Assembly: GCF_022370755.2 (NCBI RefSeq)
Contig: NZ_CP092364.2
Location: 310,001-374,000, forward strand
Origin: Mycolicibacterium goodii
Lineage (GTDB): Bacteria > Actinomycetota > Actinomycetes > Mycobacteriales > Mycobacteriaceae
Length of the DNA: 64,000 nt
Direction: 5' to 3'
In this document: positions 24,872 through 31,006 of the stretch, piece after piece
How positions within the stretch are numbered: the first letter of the stretch is position 1
How the letters are laid out: each line of letters starts with the position of its first letter
Translations under genes and position numbers: made by a program
Notes under the pieces: generated by a model
Told to the model about the DNA's origin: nothing
Seen by the model: the letters and a program-made list of their open reading frames with translations, nothing else
The model's database searches: none

Positions 24872-25209
24872 CATCCGCATCCGCACACGGCGCCATCGGG
24901 GCCGACGCATCGGCACTCCGGATCCACGTCCAAGACGAGGCCCATGAGGTCGTCGAGAGCCCGACCGATGCGCGCGTCGGCCAGCTCATAGCGAGTCCGC
25001 CTGCCTTCGGGAACGGCGACCACCAGGCCACATCCACGCAGGCAAGCCAGGTGATTGGAGAGTGTCTGCCGCGAGACGCCGAGCTGTTCGGCCAGGTCGG
25101 CGGGATAGTTCGGGGACTCGTTGAGGCTCAGCAGGATGCGGGTGCGGGTGACGTCCGACAGCGCGTGGCCGAATCGTGCGAGCGCGTCGGTGTGCAAGGC
25201 GGTCTGCAT
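24871..25209 (-). CDS. ArsR/SmtB family metal sensor (CmtR-like)
   Basis: A 112-residue winged-helix repressor. HTH at about residues 36-65 (ADLAEQLGVSRQTLSNHLACLRGCGLVV). C56 and C60 in LACLRGC, plus cysteines at 99 and 101 near the C-terminus (ECRC), match the CmtR pattern of Cd/Pb sensing through C57, C61 and C102; the tail adds CGC. ATG at 25209 is chosen because an earlier ATG at 25224 lies within the long palindrome. Coupled to the CDF exporter, so it presumably derepresses metal efflux on Cd, Pb or a related soft metal. Confidence 0.88.
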   Translation of the reverse strand: MQTALHTDALARFGHALSDVTRTRILLSLNESPNYPADLAEQLGVSRQTLSNHLACLRGCGLVVAVPEGRRTRYELADARIGRALDDLMGLVLDVDPECRCVGPDGAVCGCG

Positions 25210-25216
25210 GCGCCGA

Positions 25217-25254
25217 CAGTACATCTATTTCTGAATTCAGAAAATGATGTACTG
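25217..25254. promoter_or_regulatory. 38-bp near-perfect palindrome upstream of the metal sensor
   Basis: The core TTTCTGAATTCAGAAA (25228-25243) is a perfect 16-bp palindrome. It extends outward through GTACATC/GATGTAC arms to 38 bp, with only two unpaired positions on each side. It begins 7 bases before the ArsR start. It is the expected operator for the ArsR protein, although ArsR-family sites are usually shorter. Confidence 0.85.
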
Positions 25255-25263
25255 CAGCATCCG

Positions 25264-25680
25264 CTATTCGCCGTCCGGCAATCGGCACAGGCGGCGCACC
25301 GCGAGGAGACCCTCGGGCGTTCCGGGCCAGTGCTCGGACAGCGCCGCCGGGCCGGCTCTTCGGGTCACCGAGCGCAGGGCGAGGGCGACGACGATCGCGT
25401 CGTCGGCGTAGCCGAGCACAGGGACGAAATCCGGGATGAGATCGAAGGGCAACACGAGGTAACCGAGCAACAGTGCCAGACGGACGCGGACACCCCTTGG
25501 CAACGTCGGGTCCGCAGCGAGCCGCCTGAGCAGTCGCAACAGATCGGGAAGCAGGCGCATCGCATCCCGCAGGCTGACGTCGTCCGGTTTGGTCGCCCAC
25601 AAGACGACCACCAATGCGAGCCACAGGAGGGCGAGGCCCAGGACCACGCCGATGGCGATCGACCACCACTCAGGCCACAT
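25264..25680 (-). CDS. DUF1232 (YkvA-like) membrane protein
   Basis: A 138-residue protein with an N-terminal membrane helix (about residues 6-29), a basic region, then the DUF1232 signature VRLALLLGYLVLPFDLIPDFVPVLGYADDAIVVALALR near residues 67-105. Function unknown; family members are small membrane-associated proteins. ATG at 25680. It is the last chromosomal gene before the genomic island: 20 bases separate its start from the displaced tRNA fragment. Confidence 0.82.
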   Translation of the reverse strand: MWPEWWSIAIGVVLGLALLWLALVVVLWATKPDDVSLRDAMRLLPDLLRLLRRLAADPTLPRGVRVRLALLLGYLVLPFDLIPDFVPVLGYADDAIVVALALRSVTRRAGPAALSEHWPGTPEGLLAVRRLCRLPDGE

Positions 25681-25700
25681 GAATCCATCTTGGTACAGGG

Positions 25701-25737
25701 TGCCCCCGGCAGGACTCGAACCTGCGACACCGGCTTT
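25701..25737 (-). repeat. Displaced 3' fragment of tRNA-Arg (attachment-site repeat)
   Basis: 37 bases that match the 3' half of the intact tRNA-Arg(CCT) at 28665-28701 with two mismatches; the last 22 are identical. The homology stops at the anticodon stem, and the sequence beyond cannot form a tRNA. This is the usual product of integration into a tRNA 3' end and marks one end of the island. Confidence 0.85.
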
Positions 25738-26082
25738 GAAAGCGATGGTTGCCGGTGACTGCCGACGAATCAGCGATAATTGGCCTTGACCTGGGCGAAT
25801 CGCGTGTAATAGATGCCGATGATTCGATCCAAATGCGGTTGCTATCTGGTTGTAAACGATGAATGAACAATGAGTCGGCAGTGGTTGGTGCCACTCAGGA
25901 CGTCCAAGTCGCCTGTCCAAACCTGTCTACGTTGTTTGCTGAGGACGCATTCGTGTCGATGTCGTGTCGGAAGTACATGCCGTCGCGGCCTGGCACCGAT
26001 CGATACCAGTAGCAAACGCTTCCGTGATCGACTTATCGCCATGCACCCATCGTCCTCCGGCCAATGCCAGCGGGATCTGGGG
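25738..26082. other. Left end of the island, no recognisable gene
   Basis: About 345 bases of lower-GC sequence between the tRNA fragment and the cassette. It contains the string aaacgatgaat near 25855-25865, which also occurs at the integrase 3' end (28604-28614) near the other border. No convincing coding sequence on either strand. Confidence 0.45.
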
Positions 26083-26658
26083 CTAGTCCCAGTATTCCGC
26101 CGCGTACATGAATAGGCCCCAGCTGAAGCCGGCGCCGTAACGCCGCCCATCCCATTGGAATTCGTACTCTTCATATGCTGGCAGCAGCTCATGAAACAGG
26201 GGCCATTGTTCGCCTCCCGTCATGGGTCCGAAGTGGCCGATGAACTCGGTGGCATCGACGCTCCACAGCGCTAATTCTCTTGGTGAATTGGGCAAGTCCG
26301 AGCGGTTCCGAACATGCCGATACCGTGCCGACTCAAGTAGTCCCGCATCGTTCGCCTCCGCTTCGAAGTCGAAGTTGGGCCATAGGATGCTGGAGAATCC
26401 GAACGACCTAGCGGTGTCTGCTCGTGCGCCCAGAGATTCCTTGAGAACGGAATACCGTGAGGCTTCGTCGCCGAGTGATTCGGCGAGCTGCCGGTGCACA
26501 CGTTCTGCGTCCTTGACTGAAAACCCGTGGCTAGACAACGTGGCTCGCAGTTGGTCCTTCTTGTTTGTCATGCGATTCCGCATGGTCATCAACACATAAA
26601 CTTCGAAGTTGAGAACCGGATCGGCCGAAACTGCATTCATGGCATACCCTTTCGTCAT
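26083..26658 (-). CDS. Unknown protein, last gene of the island cassette (possible immunity protein)
   Basis: A 191-residue protein I do not recognise. There are no membrane segments or signal peptide. The first 100 residues are mostly helical and charged (NKKDQLRATLSSHGFSVKD, ERVHRQLAESLGDEASRY); the C-terminal half is rich in aromatics (ILWPNFDFEAE, YEEYEFQWDGRRYGAGF, MYAAEYWD). Starts at ATG 26658, overlapping the stop of the WXG-type gene by 4 bases; an internal ATG at 26640 is possible. Position after a type VII-like effector suggests an immunity protein. It could equally be the toxin itself. Codon use is less GC-rich than in the flanks. Confidence 0.6.
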   Translation of the reverse strand: MTKGYAMNAVSADPVLNFEVYVLMTMRNRMTNKKDQLRATLSSHGFSVKDAERVHRQLAESLGDEASRYSVLKESLGARADTARSFGFSSILWPNFDFEAEANDAGLLESARYRHVRNRSDLPNSPRELALWSVDATEFIGHFGPMTGGEQWPLFHELLPAYEEYEFQWDGRRYGAGFSWGLFMYAAEYWD

Positions 26659-27806
26659 CTCGGCAAGTACTGAGTCACGTCCACGCCACGTAGCACCGTG
26701 ACAGAACCATCTGGGAACACCTTCATCACGTCGGTTTGGCGGATGTTGGCAGGCAGGACGATGATTGAACCGTCTGGCATCTTCGATGTTCCACCTGTCT
26801 CGCCCCAGATTCGTGCGGCGGCGATGTCTGTCGCCCGAGCAGCATCGGCCTGATTGAGATGCAATCCTGTCATTCGCTCCGCTAACGCGTCTGCCCGGGT
26901 TCCTGGTGGGAAAGTTGCGATTTCCGCGCCGATTTGTGTGGCAGTCGCGGTCAGGTCCCCGCCTGAGCTAGTGCTGGACGGCGCCTCACCTGGGTGGATG
27001 CCGAAGTCGGCGAGCCTGGCTCTGAGTGCGGCCTCCTGGCCCTGCAGGAATGCTAGTTCTTGTTGGCAGGCGGCGTATTGCGGCGGCGGGAGTGGCCCGA
27101 CGATATTTACGGCGCATCGAGAGTTGTAGGAAGCGATGTCTGTTTGAAGCTTCTCCCACGCCGCAAGTGCCTGCTCTTTGGTGAGCAGATCGTCAAACGG
27201 TGACTGCTTGAAACCATCGCCGAAACTGGCAGCCCGGATCGTGCCTTCTGGTTCGTCGTCGAACCTAACTCCGTTCAGCTCAGCGGCTTTCGCGGTGAGC
27301 CGCCGACCGATCAGCGTGTCGGTCGCCAAGAGCTGGTTGGCGTTCCACTGGATGTTCTCAGCGTGCTCGCGGGCGGCGGTGTAGCGCGCGGCCATTGTGG
27401 ACACATCGACGCGGCTGGTGTCGCGCACGGACAGGTCCTCGTTGACTTCGAACCCATCGGCTTCGGCGTCGCTGATCGACTGCAGCGCATCACGTTTGGC
27501 AGCGCTGATATCAGCGGAGCTGTTCTCGGCGAGGTCGGCAGCCGAGCGCGCGATGTCACCGGCTGCGCGCACCGTATTGAGGTTTTGGGTGGCGCGCTCA
27601 AGCGCGGCGTCTTTCGCGTCCCCTTCCCATTCGGTGCCACCTGGGGCCAGAACATGCTGACGCAACTGCTCGAAGTGCCCTTCCAGCTCGGTCGCTGTGG
27701 CCCGCCACCGGGCGGTCGCGTTCTCGAGGTGGGTCGTATCCCAGGATTCGATCCGAGACCGTGACAGGCCTTCGCCGCCCTCAGCTGGTGTTGCTGTCGG
27801 GCTCAT
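26655..27806 (-). CDS. WXG100-like domain protein, putative type VII secretion effector
   Basis: A 383-residue protein. Residues about 20-130 are two long helices separated by a W60-E-G62 turn (GGTEWEGDAKDAALERA), the WXG hallmark of type VII substrates. A long helical middle follows (to about 200), then a conserved-looking block with two cysteines (SRCAVNIVGPLPPPQYAACQQE near 235), a Ser/Thr/Gly linker near 280 and a short C-terminal domain ending MPDGSIIVLPANIRQTDVMKVFPDGSVTVLRG. No toxin motif is recognisable in that end. It overlaps both neighbours by 4 bases. Effector role is inferred from architecture and cassette layout. Confidence 0.65.
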   Translation of the reverse strand: MSPTATPAEGGEGLSRSRIESWDTTHLENATARWRATATELEGHFEQLRQHVLAPGGTEWEGDAKDAALERATQNLNTVRAAGDIARSAADLAENSSADISAAKRDALQSISDAEADGFEVNEDLSVRDTSRVDVSTMAARYTAAREHAENIQWNANQLLATDTLIGRRLTAKAAELNGVRFDDEPEGTIRAASFGDGFKQSPFDDLLTKEQALAAWEKLQTDIASYNSRCAVNIVGPLPPPQYAACQQELAFLQGQEAALRARLADFGIHPGEAPSSTSSGGDLTATATQIGAEIATFPPGTRADALAERMTGLHLNQADAARATDIAAARIWGETGGTSKMPDGSIIVLPANIRQTDVMKVFPDGSVTVLRGVDVTQYLPR

Positions 27807-28084
27807 ATCGTCCGAGTGACGCGATCGGCCGCAGCGTCGTCGGCATGAACGTAGAGCGCGTTACCGATGTGCAGATCGCTGCCCTGTCTGCCAGCTTGAC
27901 GGGTCGAATGCGCACGTATCGAGGCCAGCGCGGCGTTCACCGCCCCAACACCGGCCTGACTCGGCTGCACACCCGCGGCCGGAGAGTTCACCGCGCCCGC
28001 CGCGGCCAACGCCTCAGCGATATCCACACTGCCGACCGCAGCCGCCGCCAAACCGTCACCATCAACCGAAAGGTGATCAGACAT
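27803..28084 (-). CDS. Small EspC/Esx-like protein, first gene of the cassette
   Basis: A 93-residue protein with no signal peptide, Ala-rich helices and a Y78-V-H-A-D82 sequence near the C-terminus, matching the YxxxD/E general secretion signal of mycobacterial type VII substrates. Size, N-terminal DHLSVDGDGLAAAAVGS and the AGAVNSPAAGVQPSQAGVGAVN middle resemble the EspC-like (DUF2580) group. The next gene encodes a WXG-type protein that lacks an obvious YxxxD/E, so this protein may supply the signal in a heterodimer. ATG at 28084; stop overlaps the next ATG. Confidence 0.65.
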   Translation of the reverse strand: MSDHLSVDGDGLAAAAVGSVDIAEALAAAGAVNSPAAGVQPSQAGVGAVNAALASIRAHSTRQAGRQGSDLHIGNALYVHADDAAADRVTRTI

Positions 28085-28235
28085 CTCCGTGCCCCCTCGA
28101 CACCCGAATATGAGCCGCAGGCTACCACCCAAACACTGCGCAGCAACGAGACAGACGGCGACACCATCGACGGCGCGAGGGGTGATGGGTCGAATAACCG
28201 CGGGTAACCGCACTGGCGTGCGGAGTGGGTTCGCC

Positions 28236-28616
28236 GTTTCAGGCAAACATCCGATTGGCACCCGCACGGTCCCTCTGCCGACGTTCGACTCCGCCGTCCT
28301 GGCCGCGCGGCACAGTCGCCCATACCTGGGGGAGCAGTCGATGATCTTCCCGTCGACTGCCGGCACGTGGCGCGACCCGGACAACTTTCGGGCCCGGTGG
28401 CGCGAGGTCAGGGCCGCCTGGGCGTGCCGGATGCCACCAGCCACAGCTCCGCAAGACGGTCGCCACTCTGATCGATGACGAGTGCCTGTCGCGCGCATCG
28501 GTGCTGATCACCTTGGGCACTCGCGTATCTCGATGACGCAGGACAAGCACATGGCGCGTGGGCGGGTGCACACCGTCGTGGCCGATCTTCTGGACCGAAC
28601 CATAAACGATGAATAA
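28236..28616 (+). pseudogene. Tyrosine recombinase (phage-type integrase) C-terminal remnant
   Basis: Plus-strand sequence encodes, in pieces, the catalytic C-terminus of an actinobacterial integrase: VPLPTFDSAVLAAR, then IFPSTAGTWRDPDNFRARWREVR, then after a 1-base loss at the expected SHSFRKT motif (near 28446) the frame shifts and continues TVATLIDDE. Further on, GADHLGHSRISMTQDKHM runs to RTINDE and a TAA at 28614-28616. The nucleophile Tyr expected in the QDKYMARG motif is His. There is no N-terminal half. Dead, but it explains how the island arrived. Confidence 0.82.
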
Positions 28617-28664
28617 ACGATGGATCGTGGTTATTCAGAATGGCTAGATACCATGTCTGACCTG

Positions 28665-28737
28665 TGCCCCCGACAGGATTCGAACCTGCGACACCGGCTT
28701 TAGGAGAGCCGTGCTCTATCCCCTGAGCTACGAGGGC
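28665..28737 (-). tRNA. tRNA-Arg (anticodon CCT)
   Basis: A full 73-base cloverleaf on the minus strand: acceptor GCCCTCG with CGGGGGC, D arm GCTC/GAGC, anticodon stem CGGCT/AGCCG with loop CTCCTAA (anticodon CCT), variable GTGTC, T arm GCAGG-TTCGAAT-CCTGT, discriminator A. The CCA end is not encoded. Its 3' half is duplicated at 25701-25737. Confidence 0.95.
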
Positions 28738-28816
28738 GTGCGGCCGCGAAGGCTGCGGGCACAGCGTACCGCCCAACTCCCACGCGACGCTGGCAGGGGA
28801 GCGGCACGGCGCGGGT

Positions 28817-29437
28817 TCAGCGCTTGCGCGTGGCCTTCCCCGCAGACCCGCGGTCCGGTGTGGGCCAGCTCGACAACGCCTGGTCGATGATCGCGTCGAG
28901 GGTTTCCCTGCTGAACCCGGCCTTGGCCTGGACGGCCATCCCGTGCAGCACGGTCATGAGGAACGCCGCCAGCGCTGCCGGGTTGGCGGATTTCGGCAGG
29001 TCGCCAGTCGCCTGAGCGTCCTCGAAGCGTGCCCGCAGGGAGGCCTCGCCGGCCGCTCGGGCGTCGACCAGCGCGCGCCGGATCGGCTCGGAGTCGTCGG
29101 TGCCGACGAGGCAGCCCTGGACACCGAGGCAGCCCGTGTGGTCCGGGTAGCGGGTGTTGAGGTCGGCGGCGGACCGCAGCAGGTGTTCGGCGACCTCGCG
29201 TGACGTCGGCTGTTCGAGCGCGACGGGGATGAAGTCCATGTAGCGCTCGTAGTAGCGATCGAGCGCACGCAGGAACAGTGCCTCTTTGTTGCCGAACGCC
29301 GAGTACAGCGCCGGCCGCTCGACACCGGTGGCCTGCGTCAGATCGCTGTACGACGCGCCTTCGTACCCTTTGCGCCAGAACACACACAGCGCAGCGTCCA
29401 GCGCCTTGTCCACATCGAACTCGCGATGACGTCCCAC
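28817..29437 (-). CDS. TetR family transcriptional regulator
   Basis: A 206-residue TetR/AcrR-type repressor. The HTH is at about residues 8-52 (FDVDKALDAALCVFWRKGYEGASYSDLTQATGVERPALYSAFGNKEALF). The C-terminal domain contains HTGCLGVQGCLVG, common in the subgroup that regulates SDR genes. It lies 63 bases downstream of an SDR gene on the same strand. A 14-bp sequence 20 bases upstream of its start is shared with the promoter of that SDR, indicating autoregulation plus control of the SDR. Confidence 0.9.
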   Translation of the reverse strand: MGRHREFDVDKALDAALCVFWRKGYEGASYSDLTQATGVERPALYSAFGNKEALFLRALDRYYERYMDFIPVALEQPTSREVAEHLLRSAADLNTRYPDHTGCLGVQGCLVGTDDSEPIRRALVDARAAGEASLRARFEDAQATGDLPKSANPAALAAFLMTVLHGMAVQAKAGFSRETLDAIIDQALSSWPTPDRGSAGKATRKR

Positions 29438-29456
29438 CAGATCGGCCCAGCCTTTT

Positions 29457-29470
29457 CGTAACGACCGGTA
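29457..29470. promoter_or_regulatory. Candidate TetR operator upstream of its own gene
   Basis: CGTAACGACCGGTA shares the pattern CGTAAC-N3-CGGTA with 30305-30318 in front of the SDR gene. It lies 20 bases upstream of the TetR start. Confidence 0.6.
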
Positions 29471-29500
29471 ATAAAACTACCACTGGCGGGACGGCACCGA

Positions 29501-30256
29501 TCAGATCTGGTAGCCGCCGCTGACCTCCAGCACGGTGCCGGTGATGTAGCCGGCGTCGGGCCCGGCGAGGAAGCAGACCGACGCCGCCACCTCCTCGACG
29601 GTCGCGATGCGCCGGATCGCGTGCAGGTCCATGACCGCGTCGGGCAGATTGGCGGCGGCCTCGCTGGCCATGTCGGTCGGCATGATGCCCGGCTGGACGA
29701 CGTTGACGGTGATGTTGCGCGGACCCAGGTCACGCCCAACGCCTCTGGCGTAGCCGAGGATTGCGGCTTTCGTACCGGCGTAGTCCGCCACGCCGGGAAA
29801 CGCGACGCGGGTGCCGAAGCCGGTTCCGATGAAGACGATGCGACCGCCGTCGGACAGTTTCTGCGCGGCGGCACGCGTGACCGCCACGGTACCGAGGACG
29901 TTGACGTGCCACTGCCGGTCGAACTCCTCGGCGTCGAGCGTCGGATCGTCAACAGTCTTGCCCTGCACGGCGATTGCGGCGTTGTTCACCAGGATGTCGA
30001 GCCTGCCGAAGTGGTCGATCACGGCGTCGACGAGGGGCTTGGCGGCGGTCACGTCGGCCTGATCGCTCTTGACCGCCAACCCGCGGACGCCTTTGGCCTT
30101 CAGTCGCTCGACGACGGCCTGCGCTTTGGCATCGGAGGCGACGTAACTGATGGCCACGTCGGCCCCGCGGTCGGCGAGTGCTTCGGCGGTGGCGGCGCCC
30201 AGGCCTCGAGATCCTCCGGTGACCAGGGCGACCTTGCCCAACAACGTTTTCGACAT
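29501..30256 (-). CDS. SDR family oxidoreductase
   Basis: A 251-residue short-chain dehydrogenase of classical form: VALVTGGSRGLGAATAEALA, NNAAI, IVFIGTGFGTRVA, YAGTKAAILGYARG and a C-terminal ITGTVLEVSGGYQI. I start it at ATG 30256 (MSKTLLGKVALVTGG), which has GAGAGG 7 bases upstream, instead of the longer frame. The catalytic Ser position reads GTGFG, an unusual sequence for this strand, so the canonical Ser may be replaced. A 37-bp palindrome lies in the promoter region. Substrate unknown; regulated by the neighbouring TetR protein. Confidence 0.87.
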   Translation of the reverse strand: MSKTLLGKVALVTGGSRGLGAATAEALADRGADVAISYVASDAKAQAVVERLKAKGVRGLAVKSDQADVTAAKPLVDAVIDHFGRLDILVNNAAIAVQGKTVDDPTLDAEEFDRQWHVNVLGTVAVTRAAAQKLSDGGRIVFIGTGFGTRVAFPGVADYAGTKAAILGYARGVGRDLGPRNITVNVVQPGIMPTDMASEAAANLPDAVMDLHAIRRIATVEEVAASVCFLAGPDAGYITGTVLEVSGGYQI

Positions 30257-30286
30257 GGGGAACCTCTCGTCGGGGCCAACGGCCGA

Positions 30287-30323
30287 TTTCATACTGATCG
30301 TTACCGTAACAGTCGGTATGAAA
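30287..30323. promoter_or_regulatory. 37-bp palindromic operator upstream of the SDR gene
   Basis: Arms TTTCATAC (30287-30294) and GTATGAAA (30316-30323) are perfect, and the interior is also symmetric about base 30305, so 15 of 18 pairs match. The right half contains CGTAACAGTCGGTA (30305-30318), the sequence shared with the TetR promoter. Confidence 0.75.
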
Positions 30324-30493
30324 AATCCGCAACGGGTTCACGCAGTAGTTTTCACGTCAACTATTTTCGGCGACCGTCGAGGAGCCTCCGCCCACACTCA
30401 GGCCTAAATACTGACGCGAAATCTGCGCGTTATGCCCGTGATCGGAGCATGGCGGCGCTATGGTCAGCGACCATGTCCGCTGCTACAGTGATT

Positions 30494-30513
30494 GCACCAT
30501 CAACTAATGGTGC
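30494..30513. promoter_or_regulatory. Candidate MarR operator
   Basis: Perfect 7-bp arms GCACCAT (30494-30500) and ATGGTGC (30507-30513) around 6 bases, ending 9 bases before the MarR start codon. Size and position are typical for an autoregulated MarR-family gene. Confidence 0.7.
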
Positions 30514-30522
30514 GCCGCGCTG

Positions 30523-30996
30523 ATGGAAGGGGTGGAATGGCTCAGCGCCGCCGAGTACGAGATGTGGCGTGGATATCTCGACAGCACTCGGCTGCTGTTG
30601 CGGGCACTGGACCGTCAGCTGGAGGTCGACGCCGGAATCTCTTTCGCAGATTTCGAAGTGCTGGCGCTGTTGTCCGAGGCGCCCGAGCGTCGACTGCGGA
30701 TGAGTGAGATCGCCGACGCCGCGATGACGACCCGCAGCGGCGTGACGCGGGCGGTGAACCGGCTGGCGGACGCCGGGTGGTTGCGCCGCGTCGAATGCGA
30801 TGAAGACAAGAGAGGCTGGTACGCCGAGCTCACGGAAGCCGGGTTCGCGAAAGTCCGGTCGTCCGCGCCGGTGCATGTGGCGGCCGTGCGACGCAACGTG
30901 TTCGACCTGCTCAGCCCGCGCGACATCAGGCTGTTCACGCACGCCTACTCCGAGATCCGTGCCCACCTACTGAACGAGGCCGACGACCAACCCTGA
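30523..30996 (+). CDS. MarR family transcriptional regulator
   Basis: A 157-residue winged-helix regulator: dimerisation helices at both ends and a central wHTH (LRMSEIADAAMTTRSGVTRAVNRLADAGWLRRVECDEDKRGWYAELT, about residues 57-105), with the D-x-R wing residue replaced by DEDKRGW. It is 10 bases upstream of the two Rieske-fusion genes and has a dyad right at its start, so it probably represses all three genes and responds to an aromatic or other small molecule. An in-frame ATG at 30535 is not preferred. Confidence 0.88.
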   Translation: MEGVEWLSAAEYEMWRGYLDSTRLLLRALDRQLEVDAGISFADFEVLALLSEAPERRLRMSEIADAAMTTRSGVTRAVNRLADAGWLRRVECDEDKRGWYAELTEAGFAKVRSSAPVHVAAVRRNVFDLLSPRDIRLFTHAYSEIRAHLLNEADDQP

Positions 30997-31006
30997 GGAG
31001 CAGCCG

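Larger units (their letters stand above)
25701..28664. mobile_element. Small genomic island integrated in tRNA-Arg(CCT)
   Basis: About 2.96 kb between a displaced tRNA fragment and the intact tRNA-Arg. Inside are three coupled leftward genes, a degenerate tyrosine integrase next to the intact tRNA, and no other chromosomal-type gene. The cassette genes have visibly lower GC and more A/T-ending codons than their flanks. No excision or replication gene remains, so the element is probably immobile. Confidence 0.8.

Noticed and set aside
25701..25773. Second tRNA gene next to the DUF1232 gene
   Set aside because: Only the 3' half matches tRNA-Arg; the anticodon stem, D arm and acceptor 5' strand are missing.
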